Positions 45,786-55,459 of a stretch of 64,000 nt of DNA are shown here, piece by piece (position 1 is the first letter of the stretch; the number at the start of each line of letters is the position of its first letter). The position numbers and the translations under genes are program-made. The notes under the pieces are model-generated. The model worked only from the letters and a program-made list of their open reading frames with translations. It was not told the origin of the DNA and ran no database searches. This DNA comes from Streptomyces minutiscleroticus (GTDB lineage: Bacteria > Actinomycetota > Actinomycetes > Streptomycetales > Streptomycetaceae), in the NCBI RefSeq assembly GCF_014650875.1, contig NZ_BMVU01000007.1, positions 1-64,000 on the forward strand. Direction: 5' to 3'.

Positions 45786-45839
45786 GTCCCCCATCCTCGC
45801 GGATGACCCCTCCTGTGTTCCAATTCGGCCGCCCCCGAA

Positions 45840-45883
45840 CCGTTCCCCGGGCCGTCCCCGGGCCGTCCCCGGGCCGTCTCCAG
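45840..45883. repeat. Four 11-bp tandem repeats
   Basis: Units of the form GCCGTCCCCGG recur four times in a row (outer copies diverged), between folD and the RDD gene. GC-rich with strong self-pairing; function unknown. Confidence 0.65.
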
Positions 45884-46061
45884 GCCGGGACAATGCTTCA
45901 CTTGCGCAACATAAGGGCTATACGACTGGACAACGCCTCAACCTTGCCAGCACGATGAGCGGCGCAAAGTCGCGGCAGCGCAGGGGGGCGAACCGCTCGA
46001 TTTGTGAAGTTCCTCCGCTGGAACCGCATCGTCCCCGATACACCAACGGAGAGATTTCGCC

Positions 46062-46781
46062 ATGAGCTTCGGCGAGCCGAACAACCCGTACAACGCGGGT
46101 CCCCCGCAGAACCAGCCCGGGCAGCCGGGCTACGGCTACCCGTCCCAGGCCCCGCAGGGCGTCCCGCCGCAGGGCTACCCGCAGCAGCCCGGCTACGGCT
46201 ACCCGCAGGCGCCGCAGGGCGTGCCGCCGCAGGGCTACGGCTACCCGCAGCAGCCCGGCTACCCCCAGCAGCCGGGTTACCCGGGCGGCCCCGGTCCCCG
46301 GGTCGCCAGCATGGGCCGCCGTTTCGGCGCCCGGATGATCGACGGCGTCATCATCGGCATCGTCTACGCCATCCTCGTCGTCGCCGGCGTCGCCGGGTCC
46401 GCCGACTCGATCAGCGACTGCGACCCGAGCTCGGCCGCCTACCAGAGCTGCGTCAACGACGCCAGCGGCGACTTCGCGGCGTCGTTCGGCGCCGTGCTCG
46501 GTGTCCTCTGGGTGCTCACCCTGCTCTACGAGTGGCTGCTGATCGCGCTGGTGGGCGCGACCCTGGGCAAGCTCGCCGTCGGCCTGCGCGTCGTGAAGGC
46601 CGACACGGGCCAGAAGCCCGGCCTGGGCTCCTCCTTCATCCGCTGGATCATCCCGATCGTCGGCAGCTTCGCCTGCGGCATCGGCCAGCTGCTCGTCTAC
46701 CTGTCCCCGTTCTGGGACAAGTCGGGCCGCCAGCAGGGCTGGCACGACAAGGCCGCCGGCACGATGGTCGTCCAGAACTGA
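46062..46781 (+). CDS. RDD family membrane protein with Pro/Gln/Tyr-rich N-terminus
   Basis: The product has 239 residues. GGAGAG precedes the ATG. Residues 10-75 are made of repeats such as YGYPQAPQGVPPQGY and QQPGY, a disordered cytoplasmic region common in actinobacterial envelope proteins. The RDD domain follows (MGRRFGARMIDGVIIGIVYA, LGKLAVGLRVVKAD, GWHDKAAGTMVV) with three or four membrane helices. RDD proteins are linked to ion exchange or membrane stress, but the substrate here is unknown. It is convergent with purH. Confidence 0.88.
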   Translation: MSFGEPNNPYNAGPPQNQPGQPGYGYPSQAPQGVPPQGYPQQPGYGYPQAPQGVPPQGYGYPQQPGYPQQPGYPGGPGPRVASMGRRFGARMIDGVIIGIVYAILVVAGVAGSADSISDCDPSSAAYQSCVNDASGDFAASFGAVLGVLWVLTLLYEWLLIALVGATLGKLAVGLRVVKADTGQKPGLGSSFIRWIIPIVGSFACGIGQLLVYLSPFWDKSGRQQGWHDKAAGTMVVQN

Positions 46782-46817
46782 GCCGACGCGGGCCCCGCCC
46801 CCGCACCGCACATGCCA

Positions 46818-46855
46818 CAGGGCCGTGTCCCCTCGTACGGGGGGACACGGCCCTG
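46818..46855. terminator. Bidirectional terminator between RDD gene and purH
   Basis: CAGGGCCGTGTCCCC (46818-46832) and its exact complement (46841-46855) flank an 8-nt loop; 36 bp from the RDD stop and 58 bp from the purH stop. Confidence 0.8.
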
Positions 46856-46913
46856 GTGCGTGCGGCCGCGGGCGGACCGGCGGGCGCGGTGGCCGGCCGG
46901 CCGCCCGGCGGGA

Positions 46914-48500
46914 TCAGTGGAAGAAGTGGCGCGTACCGGTGAAGTACATGGTCACGCCGGCCTTCTTCGCGGCCTCGACGACCAGCTCGTCACGGACCGA
47001 ACCGCCCGGCTGGACCACGGCCCTGACGCCCGCCTCGGCGAGGATCTCGAAGCCGTCGGGGAACGGGAAGAACGCGTCCGAGGCCGCGTACGAGCCGCGG
47101 GCCCGCTCCTCGCCGGCCCGCGCGACCGCGAGCTTCGCGGAGTCGACGCGGTTGACCTGGCCCATGCCGACGCCGACCGAGGCGCCGTCCTTGGCGAGCA
47201 GGATCGCGTTGGACTTCACCGCGCGGCAGGCGCGCCAGGCGAAGGCCAGCTCGTCCAGCTCCTGCGCGGAGAGCGCGTCGCCGCTCGCGAGGGTCCAGTT
47301 CGCCGGGTCGTCGCCGTCGGCCTGGAGCCGGTCGGCCACCTGGAGCAGCCGGCCGCCGTCGATCTGCTTGACCTCGACCTGCGCGGACGGGCCCTCGGGG
47401 GCGCGCAGCACGCGGATGTTCTTCTTCTTGGTGAGGGCCTCGAGGGCGCCGTCCTCGTAGTCGGGCGCGACGATGACCTCGGTGAAGATCTCGGCGACCT
47501 GCTCGGCCATCTCCTTGCTGACCGGCCGGTTGACGGCGATGACGCCGCCGAACGCGGACAGCGGGTCGCACGCGTGCGCCTTGCGGTGCGCCTCGGCGAC
47601 GTCCGCGCCGACCGCGATGCCGCAGGGGTTGGCGTGCTTGATGATCGCGACGCAGGGCTCGGCGTGGTCGTACGCGGCACGGCGCGCGGCGTCCGTGTCC
47701 GTGTAGTTGTTGTACGACATCTCCTTGCCGTGCAGCTGCTCGGCGTCGGCGAGGCCGCCCGTGCCGTCGACGTAGAGGGCGGCGCCCTGGTGCGGGTTCT
47801 CGCCGTAGCGCAGGGTGCTGCGGCGCTCGAAGGTCGCACCGAAGAAGTCGGGGAAGGCCGAGTCGTCCACGGGCGCGTACTCGCTCGCGAACCAGGAGGC
47901 CACGGCCACGTCGTACGCGGCGGTGTGCCGGAATGCCTCGGCGGCCAGCCGCTTGCGGGCGCTCAGGTCGAAGCCCCCGTCGCGGACGGCGGCGAGCACG
48001 TCGCCGTAGCGCTCGGGGCTGGTGACCACGGCGACCGACGGGTGGTTCTTGGCGGCGGCGCGGACCATCGAGGGGCCGCCGATGTCGATCTGCTCGACGC
48101 ACTCGTCCGGCGACGCGCCCGAGGCGACGGTCTCGCGGAACGGGTAGAGGTTGACGATCACCAGCTGGAACGGCTCCACGCCCAGCTCGGCCAGTTGCCG
48201 CTGGTGCGACTCCAGGCGCAGGTCGGCGAGGATGCCGGCGTGCACGCGCGGGTGCAGCGTCTTGACCCGGCCGTCCAGGCACTCGGGGAAGCCCGTGAGC
48301 TCCTCGACCCTGGTGACCGGCACGCCGGCCTCGGCGATCCGGGCGGCGGTGGAGCCGGTGGAGACCAGCTCGACGCCGGCCTCGTGCAGCCCGCGCGCGA
48401 GCCCCTCCAGGCCGGTCTTGTCGTACACGCTGACGAGCGCCCGGCGGATCGGCCGCTTCGTCTCCTGCGCCTGCGTTGCCTGCGTACCTTCGGCGGTCAC
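46914..48500 (-). CDS. purH: Bifunctional AICAR transformylase/IMP cyclohydrolase
   Basis: This 528-residue enzyme completes purine synthesis, formylating AICAR and closing IMP. The N-terminal MGS-like domain has [20 protein letters not shown] and [20 protein letters not shown]; the transformylase half has [29 protein letters not shown] and the C-terminal [33 protein letters not shown] blocks. GTG start at 48500 overlaps purN by four bases (GTGA). The AICAR-derived ZTP sensed by the glyA riboswitch in this window is made upstream of this step. Confidence 0.97.
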   Translation of the reverse strand: MTAEGTQATQAQETKRPIRRALVSVYDKTGLEGLARGLHEAGVELVSTGSTAARIAEAGVPVTRVEELTGFPECLDGRVKTLHPRVHAGILADLRLESHQRQLAELGVEPFQLVIVNLYPFRETVASGASPDECVEQIDIGGPSMVRAAAKNHPSVAVVTSPERYGDVLAAVRDGGFDLSARKRLAAEAFRHTAAYDVAVASWFASEYAPVDDSAFPDFFGATFERRSTLRYGENPHQGAALYVDGTGGLADAEQLHGKEMSYNNYTDTDAARRAAYDHAEPCVAIIKHANPCGIAVGADVAEAHRKAHACDPLSAFGGVIAVNRPVSKEMAEQVAEIFTEVIVAPDYEDGALEALTKKKNIRVLRAPEGPSAQVEVKQIDGGRLLQVADRLQADGDDPANWTLASGDALSAQELDELAFAWRACRAVKSNAILLAKDGASVGVGMGQVNRVDSAKLAVARAGEERARGSYAASDAFFPFPDGFEILAEAGVRAVVQPGGSVRDELVVEAAKKAGVTMYFTGTRHFFH

Positions 48501-49111
48501 GGGATAACTACCTTTCGTCCCTCGATGCGATGGCCGTGACGGGCGAGCCGTCCCACGACGTCGACCAGCAGCCTTCGCTCGACTTCCTTGATGCGCTCGT
48601 GCAGAGCGGCTTCGTCGTCCTCGTCCCGGACCTCGACCACGCCCTGGGCGATGATCGGGCCGGTGTCGACGCCGTCGTCGACGAAGTGGACGGTGCACCC
48701 GGTGACCTTCGCGCCGTACGCGAGGGCGTCGCGGACGCCGTGCGCCCCGGGAAAGCTGGGCAGCAGGGCGGGATGGGTGTTGACGAACCGGCCGCCGAAG
48801 CGCGCCAGGAACTCCTTGCCCACGATCTTCATGAACCCGGCCGACACCACGAGGTCCGGCTCGTACGCGGCGGTGGCCTCGGCCAGGGCCGCGTCCCACT
48901 CCTCGCGGGTGGCGTAGTCCCTGACCCTCCGCACGAAGGTCGGCAGCCCGGCGCGTTCGGCGCGTTCCAGCCCGACGATGCCGTCACGGTCGGCGCCGAC
49001 CGCGACGATCTCGGCCCCGTAGACGGCCGTGCCCTGCGTCGCGATCGCGTCGAGGAGTGCCTGCAGATTCGTACCTGATCCGGAGACCAGCACGACGAGG
49101 CGCTTGGCCAC
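48497..49111 (-). CDS. purN: Phosphoribosylglycinamide formyltransferase
   Basis: This 204-residue enzyme transfers the formyl group of 10-formyl-THF to GAR. Motifs are [54 protein letters not shown] with the catalytic His, and [18 protein letters not shown]. The GTG at 49111 was chosen because AAAGGG lies eight bases upstream and family members start near this point. It is co-translated with purH. Two palindromes in the leader (49138-49178) may regulate it. Confidence 0.95.
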   Translation of the reverse strand: MAKRLVVLVSGSGTNLQALLDAIATQGTAVYGAEIVAVGADRDGIVGLERAERAGLPTFVRRVRDYATREEWDAALAEATAAYEPDLVVSAGFMKIVGKEFLARFGGRFVNTHPALLPSFPGAHGVRDALAYGAKVTGCTVHFVDDGVDTGPIIAQGVVEVRDEDDEAALHERIKEVERRLLVDVVGRLARHGHRIEGRKVVIP

Positions 49112-49137
49112 AGCGGGGCCCTTTCTCGGGAGAGCGT

Positions 49138-49178
49138 TTGTACGGTCGTACGAATGCTTCGCGCCCCGGTATACGGGG
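49138..49178 (-). promoter_or_regulatory. Paired palindromes in the purN promoter region
   Basis: GTACGGTCGTAC (5-bp arms GTACG/CGTAC, in 49140-49151) and CCCCGGTATACGGGG (49164-49178) lie 27-67 bp upstream of the purN GTG; the second contains a TATACC -10-like box on the minus strand. They are candidate operator and promoter. Confidence 0.35.
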
Positions 49179-49397
49179 AAGTCTACGAAGCGCCCGACCG
49201 TCAGCAACGATACCGGCACACCGGACGGCCCCCACGGGACGGGGGCGGGGCCGGAAGGTAGCGTCTGGGGAGAATCCGCCCGGACCGCGCGGCCCGCCCG
49301 GGGAACGCCTTCGCCTCACGGGACGTTGACCGGGGAACGGGTACGCACTCGGACACGACGCCCACCGCACTCTCACCAAGGGGAAGACGCACACCTG

Positions 49398-50399
49398 ATG
49401 CCGGACCGCAGCCTCCGACTCCTTTCGCTCCTCCCCTCCCCCGCCGCCGGACCGGCCGGGGCGCCCCGGGGAGAGGGCCGCGACGTGCTCCTGCGGCCCC
49501 TGCCGGCCCTGGCCGGCGGCGCGGCCGACGGCATGCGGTCGGCCGGCCCCGGCGCGGTGCCCCGGTTCCCGGTGGCGGCGCCCGGCGGATTCCTGATGCG
49601 GGAGCGGCCCGCCGCCCCGTCCGCCGGCGCCGGGGGCGGGGGCAAGGACGGGCACGAGGGCTCCGGCTCCGGTGACGGCGCCGATTCCGGCTCCGGTGGC
49701 GGGCGGGACGCGGCCGGGGGCCGTCCGGCGTCCGGCGACCGGGGCGGCCGGGAGGACAACCCCTTCGCGCCGCCGCCGGAGGGCACGCCCGACCGGCCGT
49801 GGCAGCCGCGGCGCCCCGCCGACGGGTCCGACCGGCAGGACGGCGGCGAGGGCGGCCGCTCCCCCTGGGGCAGCCAGTGGAGCGACCGGCAGCCGGGCCG
49901 CTCGACGGGCGGCGGCTTCGGCGACCGGCCCGGCGGTCCCGGCGAGCGGCCGGGCGGCCAGGGCGGTCCGGAGGGCGGTCCCGGCACCGGCATGCGCTGG
50001 GACCCCACCGACCCGGCCCAGCGCCGCGCGCGCTACGCACTGCTGTCCGGCATGTGGGCCTTCTTCTTCGCCCTCTTCAGCTGGTCGTACGTGGCCCTGC
50101 TGCTCGGCGCGCTGGCCCTGTACTGGGGCGTGAGCGCGCTGCGCGCCAAGCCCCGCACGCCGGACCCGACGGCCCCCGCCCCGGCCGTGCCGGCCGCGCG
50201 GCCGCAGACGACCGCCGCGGTCAGCGGACTGGTCACGGCGGCCCTGGCCCTCGCCCTGGTGGCGTCGACGTTCGCGGCCCAGCTGGTCTACCGCGACTAC
50301 TACACCTGCGTGAACGACGCGCTGACCAACAGCGCGAAGCAGTCCTGCGACGAGCACCTGCCCGAACAGCTGCGCGACCTGCTGGGCACGCGCGGCTAG
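49398..50399 (+). CDS. Membrane protein with long disordered Gly/Pro-rich N-terminus
   Basis: The product is 333 residues from the ATG at 49398; a later ATG at 49596 is possible, but codon use is coding-like from the first. Residues 65-215 are low-complexity ([30 protein letters not shown]). The C-terminal part has [20 protein letters not shown], two membrane helices ([20 protein letters not shown] and [20 protein letters not shown]) and ends [20 protein letters not shown] with two Cys. This is a known Streptomyces membrane family with no function assigned to my knowledge. It is divergent from purN. Confidence 0.75.
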   Translation: MPDRSLRLLSLLPSPAAGPAGAPRGEGRDVLLRPLPALAGGAADGMRSAGPGAVPRFPVAAPGGFLMRERPAAPSAGAGGGGKDGHEGSGSGDGADSGSGGGRDAAGGRPASGDRGGREDNPFAPPPEGTPDRPWQPRRPADGSDRQDGGEGGRSPWGSQWSDRQPGRSTGGGFGDRPGGPGERPGGQGGPEGGPGTGMRWDPTDPAQRRARYALLSGMWAFFFALFSWSYVALLLGALALYWGVSALRAKPRTPDPTAPAPAVPAARPQTTAAVSGLVTAALALALVASTFAAQLVYRDYYTCVNDALTNSAKQSCDEHLPEQLRDLLGTRG

Positions 50400-50548
50400 A
50401 CCGCCGGGCACCCGGAGGGCGCCGCGCGCTTCTCCCGCGCGCCGCGCCGTACGCCGATGAGTTCCGGACGGCGCGGCGGTCTGTCCCCGCGTACGCACGG
50501 ACGCAGTCGTAGCGGACACAACCGGGACTATGGAGGGGAGCGGTTTCC

Positions 50549-51157
50549 ATGCGCGTCGTGATCACTGAGTTCATCAGCCTGGACGGGGTCGTGCAGGCAC
50601 CGGGCGGACCGGACGAGGACACCGAGGGCGGGTTCGCCCACGGCGGCTGGTCCCACCCGTTCTTCGACGAGAAGGTGGTGGGCGGGGCCTTCGACGGGGC
50701 GCTGGCGGACGCCGAGGCACTGCTGTTCGGGCGCCGCACCTGGCAGACGATGGCCGCGGCCTGGCCGGAGCGGGCCGGTGACCCGTTCGCCGACCGGATG
50801 AACGCCATCCCCAAGTACGTCGTCTCCTCGACGCTCGACGACGCCGCGGCGACCTGGAGCAACACCACGCGCATCCCCGGCGGGGAGGCGGTCGCCCGCG
50901 TCGGGGAGCTGCGCGCGGCGGACGGCGGCGACCTGGTCGTCATGGGCAGCCCCACGCTCGTGCGCGCCCTCCTGCACGCGGACCTGGTGGACGAGCTGCG
51001 GCTCGTCGTCATGCCGGTGGTCCTCGGCGGCGGCAAGACGATCTTCCCCGACGACGGCCTGCGGCACGCGTTCGACCTGGTCTCCAGCGCCGTCGGCCCG
51101 ACGGGCGCCGTCGTGTGCGTCTACCGGCCGGCCGGCGGGGCGAAGCGGGCCGACTGA
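50549..51157 (+). CDS. Dihydrofolate reductase family protein (RibD C-terminal domain)
   Basis: The product has 202 residues. The blocks [47 protein letters not shown] and [20 protein letters not shown] match the stand-alone RibD_C/DHFR-like family (COG0262 type). It is a NADPH-dependent reductase fold, but such proteins usually lack true DHFR function; substrate unknown. GGAG precedes the ATG. It is a single gene. Confidence 0.85.
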   Translation: MRVVITEFISLDGVVQAPGGPDEDTEGGFAHGGWSHPFFDEKVVGGAFDGALADAEALLFGRRTWQTMAAAWPERAGDPFADRMNAIPKYVVSSTLDDAAATWSNTTRIPGGEAVARVGELRAADGGDLVVMGSPTLVRALLHADLVDELRLVVMPVVLGGGKTIFPDDGLRHAFDLVSSAVGPTGAVVCVYRPAGGAKRAD

Positions 51158-51529
51158 ACCGGGCGGACGGACGCGGTCGGAAGGACGAGCGGACGCGGTC
51201 GGACGGAGCGGGTGGGGCCGACTGCGGGCGACCGGCCCCGGGCGCCCCAGGGCGACTGGTCCCGGGCGCCCCAGGGCGACTGGCCTCGGGCGATCGGCCG
51301 CGTCCGGGTGCGGCCGGGCCCGACGGTGCGGCGGCTGGTGCCGCGAGCCGAGAGGTCCGCCGTGGGCTCACGGCGTCCGGTGCGGCGCGTCGCAAGGCGG
51401 AGGACCACCCTCGTACTGTGGACGTACTCGGACGGCTCCGACAACGCGGCGTGGGGGTCCCCTGCTCGAAGAGCCAGGGGGAGTGCCGTGCCGGGCGTCG
51501 TGAGCCGGTGAACCTCTCCGGTCACGGCA
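51158..51529. other. 372-bp intergenic region with repeats and hairpins
   Basis: No supported gene; short open frames are Arg-rich. It contains a 24-bp tandem duplication (51237-51284), a hairpin (arms CCCCTG 51459-51464 and CAGGGG 51475-51480 with additional inner pairing) and 8-bp arms GTGCCGTG (51483-51490) and CACGGCAC (51523-51530), the latter touching the stop of the next gene. Together they probably terminate both converging genes. Confidence 0.55.
51237..51284. repeat. 24-bp perfect-type tandem duplication
   Basis: A 24-bp unit (51237-51260) starting CCCGGGCGCCCCAGGGCGAC is repeated at 51261-51284 with one base different. Intergenic. Confidence 0.75.
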
Positions 51530-51530
51530 C
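51459..51530. terminator. Double-hairpin terminator between convergent genes
   Basis: CCCCTG/CAGGGG stem at 51459-51480 and GTGCCGTG/CACGGCAC arms at 51483-51530 lie at the end of the minus-strand PerM-like gene and downstream of the plus-strand DHFR-like gene. Confidence 0.5.
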
Positions 51531-53725
51531 TAGGCGCCGTTCGGCGGGGACGGGCGTACGGACGGATCGTCCGGACCCTCCGGACTTTCCCGGCCCTCTG
51601 GACTTTCCGGACGCCCGTCCGGCGTACTCGACGCGCCGCTCGGCGAGCGGGGTGCGAGGGAGCCTCCCCCGGGCCAGGTCGGGGCGGCGACGTCGTACCA
51701 GTCCGGGACCCCGGCGTCGTCGGCCGGCAGGAAGTCGTACGGCTCCGGCTCGTCCCACGGCCCGTACGGGTCGGAGGCGTCCCGCGGCTCGGACGGCCGA
51801 GGGGTTCCGGCCGTCCCGTCCGGCTCCGGCGCGTGCGGTGCGGCAAGCCCCCCGGTCCCGAACGTCCCGGTACCGCCCCGCCGGGACCGGGACGTTCGGG
51901 ACCGCGTGAGCGGGGCGAAGGGCGCGAGCAGAGCCGTCCGGGCGCGGCGGCCGAGGCGGCGCGCCCGCCCACCGCCCGTGCCGTGCGGGCCGTACGCGCT
52001 GTCCGCACCGCCCGTGCCGTACGTGCCGTACGGCTCCGGTCCGCTGGAGTCGGCCGACGCCGGGAGCCCGGGTGCCCCGTGCGGTCCGCCGCCGGGCCCG
52101 GTGCGGCGGCCGGGAGCGAGGGGCTCGCCGTTCCGTCCGGGCCGCGGGCGGCGCGAGAACCGCGCGCGCGATGCGGACGCCTCCTCGGAACCGGCTCCGG
52201 TCCCGGTCCGGGCCTCCGCCCCGTTCCGGCCCGGTGCGCGCAGGCGCCAGGCCCGCAGGCCCAGGGCCACCGGTACGCCCACCACCGCGCACCACGCGAA
52301 CGCCGCCGCCCCCGTCTGCCACCACACGGGCCCGAAGGCGGCCAGCGTGCGCGTCCCCAGAGGGCCGCCGGACGCCGCGGCGAGCACCGCGAGGGCCGCG
52401 GCGGTCAGGGCCGCCGCCAGGACCACGGTCCCGGCGGTCCGCCCGGCCGGCCACGGCGCGGTCCGCCCGGGTGGCCGTGGTCCGGTGCGCGCCTCACCGC
52501 GTACGGGCGCCCCCCCGCCGGGTTCGCGCTCCGGTACGCCCGCCCGCACCACGAACCACGCCACGGCCGTCACGGCCGCCAAGGGCACCGCTCCCGCCGC
52601 CCAGGTCAGCGGCGTGCCGGGGCCGCTGTCCGGCACCGCCGCCAGCAGCGGGAAGGGCGGCAGCATCGGCGCGGCCGCCGCCGACAGGGGACCCGCCGCA
52701 TGGCCCGCGCCGAGCAGGAAGCCGGGGCCGAGGCCGTAGGACGCGCCCCACACGGCGGCGTTCGGCACGAGCGCGAGTGCCAGCAGCAGGACCGCGCACC
52801 GCCCCGACCATCCCTCGGTGAGCTGCGGGAACGACGCCCGCGCCACCGCGCCGTGCCACACCAGCGACACGCCCACGAGCAGCGCGCCGCCGCCCGCCAG
52901 CACGGCCGTGCCGGCCCCGGCCGCGCGTCCGGCCACCGCGATCCGCCGCCGCGCGTCCGGCTCCAGGACCCGCCGGACGGCGAAGCGGCGCGCGCCCGCG
53001 GGCAGCGCGTCCAGCACGCGGCGCACGGCCGGCGACAGGGGATCCACCGGACGCCCGTACGCCGTCCACACGCCCGCTCCCGCCGCGACCGTCGCGAGCA
53101 GGGGCAGGGCCAGGACCGTCGTCACCCAGTCCGGCCGCAGCCCGCCCGTCGAGGCGTAGAGCGCGACGGCGGCGCCGACGGCCAGATAACCGGCGACGGC
53201 ACCGCCCCAGGCGGTCCGCACGGGGACCAGCGGCGGCTCCTCGGCGGCGGAGTGATCCGCCACCGGGACGCCGCCCTCCGCCGCCGTGCCGCCCAGCGCG
53301 GCGTCGCGGCCTCCCCGGTGCAGCAGCCAGAGGGGCAGGACGACGAGGAGCAGCGGGACGACGCCGAGGGGCGCGGGCACGCCGGAGAGCGTGTCGGTGC
53401 GGACCAGTTCGGCGCCGTGCGCGAGCAGCCACAGCGCCGCGGCGACGTGCACCACCCCGTCGGGCCCGCTGTCCGGGTACGGCGAGCTGACCCACAGCAG
53501 CGTGACGAGCATGGCGAAGGAGGCGAGCCCGAGCCCCGCCGCGAGCGCCCCGGACAGCAGGGCGTCCACCGGCCCGGGCGATCTCCCCCGCACGCGGGCG
53601 GGCGGGGAGACCGGCGACGGCCTGCGCTCGGCGGGACGGCCGTTCGGACGATCGGTGGGGCGATCGGTGGGGCGATCGGTGGGGCGGTCGGTGGGGCGGT
53701 CGGTCATACGGGTCACGACGGCCAT
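51530..53725 (-). CDS. PerM/DUF6350-like multi-pass membrane protein
   Basis: The 731-residue protein starts at the ATG at 53725; another ATG at 53707 is possible. After an N-terminal TDRP tetrapeptide repeat come about ten membrane helices in two blocks: [52 protein letters not shown] and, later, [19 protein letters not shown] and [15 protein letters not shown] 230-residue low-complexity, Pro/Arg-rich cytoplasmic tail ends the protein. This resembles the actinobacterial PerM-like (DUF6350) cell-division protein. It is far longer than mycobacterial PerM because of the tail. Confidence 0.72.
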   Translation of the reverse strand: MAVVTRMTDRPTDRPTDRPTDRPTDRPNGRPAERRPSPVSPPARVRGRSPGPVDALLSGALAAGLGLASFAMLVTLLWVSSPYPDSGPDGVVHVAAALWLLAHGAELVRTDTLSGVPAPLGVVPLLLVVLPLWLLHRGGRDAALGGTAAEGGVPVADHSAAEEPPLVPVRTAWGGAVAGYLAVGAAVALYASTGGLRPDWVTTVLALPLLATVAAGAGVWTAYGRPVDPLSPAVRRVLDALPAGARRFAVRRVLEPDARRRIAVAGRAAGAGTAVLAGGGALLVGVSLVWHGAVARASFPQLTEGWSGRCAVLLLALALVPNAAVWGASYGLGPGFLLGAGHAAGPLSAAAAPMLPPFPLLAAVPDSGPGTPLTWAAGAVPLAAVTAVAWFVVRAGVPEREPGGGAPVRGEARTGPRPPGRTAPWPAGRTAGTVVLAAALTAAALAVLAAASGGPLGTRTLAAFGPVWWQTGAAAFAWCAVVGVPVALGLRAWRLRAPGRNGAEARTGTGAGSEEASASRARFSRRPRPGRNGEPLAPGRRTGPGGGPHGAPGLPASADSSGPEPYGTYGTGGADSAYGPHGTGGGRARRLGRRARTALLAPFAPLTRSRTSRSRRGGTGTFGTGGLAAPHAPEPDGTAGTPRPSEPRDASDPYGPWDEPEPYDFLPADDAGVPDWYDVAAPTWPGGGSLAPRSPSGASSTPDGRPESPEGRESPEGPDDPSVRPSPPNGA
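53650..53705 (-). repeat. 12-bp tandem repeat encoding TDRP
   Basis: Five near-perfect 12-bp units of the form GATCGGTGGGGC (plus strand) encode TDRP repeats at the N-terminus of the PerM-like protein. Slippage would change the number of TDRP units without frameshift. Confidence 0.85.
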
Positions 53726-53785
53726 GCTGCCAACGACACGCGCTTTACCGGCGCAACCCGCCAAGACCGGATGTGTCGCCCAAGA

Positions 53786-53803
53786 TACTTTTTATGTACT
53801 TTT
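53786..53803 (+). promoter_or_regulatory. AT-rich direct repeat with 11-bp period upstream of the HTH-sigma fusion gene
   Basis: TACTTTTT (53786-53793) and TACTTTT (53797-53803) are in the same face of the helix, 11 bp apart, in the most AT-rich stretch of the window (53780-53806). It lies 20-37 bp upstream of the GTG at 53823 and may act as a promoter/operator; TATGTA within it resembles a -10 box. Confidence 0.5.
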
Positions 53804-53822
53804 CCGCTGGAAGGGGCGCCCG

Positions 53823-55346
53823 GTGACGCAGACTCCCGCCACCCCCCTGCCGCCGCCCAAGGAACGCCGCCGTCTGCGCGAGGCCCGGTCCCTGAGCCAG
53901 GCCCAGGTCGCGGCGGAGATCGGGGTCTCCCGCAAGACGGTGCGCGCCTGGGAGACCGGGCGCACCACGCCGCGCGGCCGCCAACGGGAGGCGTACGCAC
54001 GGCTGTTGATCATCTCGGAGACCTCCGGCACCGCCTCCCCGCCGCGGGCGGGATCCGCCGGGGAGGCCGCAGGGAGAGCCGTGCGCGAGATCGTCGTACG
54101 CACGGAGTCCGGGGCCGGTACCGCGCCCGCCCGCACGTCCGGGAAGCCCCGGCCGGGCGAGGGGACGGAGAGGACCGGGAGGGCGAGGAGGCCCGGAAGA
54201 TCGTGGGGCGCGGGCGGAGGAGCCGCCGGGACGGGCGCAGCCGCCGCGGCGGCGGACACGGCCGATGGGGTGAACAAGGCCGGCGGGACGGGCGCGGACG
54301 ACGCGGCGGGCACGAAGAGCGTGGCGGACGGCGGAGCGTGCACGACGCATGCGGCGGGCCCGGCGGGCCCGGCGGGCTCAGTGGACGCGGCGGACGCGGC
54401 CGTCAGTGCGCGCCCGGCAGGCGGAGCGGACGGAACGAGCGAAGCAGGCGAGAAGAGCAAGAAGGGAGAGAAGGTCGAGAAGGGCGGGAGAGCCGAGAAG
54501 GGGGAGGCGGATGGGGCGAACGATGCTGACAAGGCGGCCGAGGCGGAGCTGACGCCCGATCAGGCCTTCGACGCGCTCTACGCGTTCTGCGCCCCGGCCC
54601 TCGTACGGCAGGCGTACCTGCTCACCGGGCGCCGGGAGCTGGCGCGGGAGGCCGTGGAGCGGGCCTTCCACCTCGCCTGGCAGCGCTGGCCCGAGGTGGC
54701 CGTCGACCGCGATCCGGCGGGCTGGGTGCGGGCGGTGGCGCACGAGTACGCCCTGTCGCCCTGGCACCGGCTGCGTCCCCGGCACCGCACCCCGGAGCAG
54801 CCGCCCGCCGCGCTCGACGACCGGCGCCTGCTGACGGCGCTGCTGAGCCTGCCGCCCGCGTACCGCCGCACGCTCCTGCTGTACGACGGGATCGGCCTGG
54901 ACCTGCCCGAGACCGCGGCCGAGACGGAGGCGAGCACGCCCGCGGCGGCGGGCCGGGTGGAGTACGCGCGCGACGCCGTCGCCTCCCGCGTCCCCGGTCT
55001 GGAGGACCCCGAGGCGCTGCGGCGGCGGATGACCGGGCTCGCGGGCACGGAACGCCTGCGGCCCGTGCCGAGGCCGGTCGCGGTGCGCGCCGGCAGCGAG
55101 CGGCGGGCCCGGCACTGGACCCGCGCGGCGATCGCGTTCACCGCGTTGATCGTCGGCGCGACGGTGTTCACGCTGCACCGGGCGCCCGACCACTACGAGG
55201 CGCCGCAGGCCCCCGCCGCGTCGGTGCGCGGGGTGCCGCCGCGCTCCGGTCCCGGCCCGCTGTCCCCGGCGGACCTCACCCTGCGCGCCGAGCTCCGCTC
55301 GGCGGTGACGAACGGCCCGTACCGCCTGGTCCCGGAGACCCGCTGA
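53823..55346 (+). CDS. XRE HTH fused to a degenerate sigma-70-like region and a C-terminal membrane helix
   Basis: The product is 507 residues from a GTG behind AAGGGG. Residues 13-63 are an XRE HTH (REARSLSQAQVAAEIGVSRK, AWETGRTTPRGRQREAYARL). Residues 70-240 are a low-complexity Ala/Gly/Lys linker. Residues 247-320 resemble sigma region 2 (FDALYAFCAPALVRQAYLLT, EAVERAFHLAWQRWPEVAVD, DPAGWVRAVAHEYALSPWHR), and residues 330-392 resemble region 4 (TALLSLPPAYRRTLLLYDGI, GRVEYARDAVASRVPG). A membrane helix spans about residues 434-451 (AAIAFTALIVGATVFTL), leaving 56 external residues. The combination suggests a membrane-held transcription regulator. It is not a normal sigma factor; region 2.3/2.4 residues look degenerate. 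Confidence 0.8.
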   Translation: MTQTPATPLPPPKERRRLREARSLSQAQVAAEIGVSRKTVRAWETGRTTPRGRQREAYARLLIISETSGTASPPRAGSAGEAAGRAVREIVVRTESGAGTAPARTSGKPRPGEGTERTGRARRPGRSWGAGGGAAGTGAAAAAADTADGVNKAGGTGADDAAGTKSVADGGACTTHAAGPAGPAGSVDAADAAVSARPAGGADGTSEAGEKSKKGEKVEKGGRAEKGEADGANDADKAAEAELTPDQAFDALYAFCAPALVRQAYLLTGRRELAREAVERAFHLAWQRWPEVAVDRDPAGWVRAVAHEYALSPWHRLRPRHRTPEQPPAALDDRRLLTALLSLPPAYRRTLLLYDGIGLDLPETAAETEASTPAAAGRVEYARDAVASRVPGLEDPEALRRRMTGLAGTERLRPVPRPVAVRAGSERRARHWTRAAIAFTALIVGATVFTLHRAPDHYEAPQAPAASVRGVPPRSGPGPLSPADLTLRAELRSAVTNGPYRLVPETR

Positions 55347-55400
55347 ACCGCCGGGCACCTGACCGGGCACCCGGCCGGACATTCTTACGGGCGGGCACGC

Positions 55401-55437
55401 GGACGGGCCCGCACCCCTCGCGGATGCGGGCCCGTCC
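55401..55437. terminator. Terminator of sucCD and of the HTH-sigma fusion gene
   Basis: GGACGGGCCCGCA (55401-55413) and its complement (55425-55437) form a 13-bp perfect stem with an 11-nt loop, 22 bp beyond the sucD stop. Confidence 0.75.
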
Positions 55438-55459
55438 GTGCGTGCCGTGCGGCGGAAGG

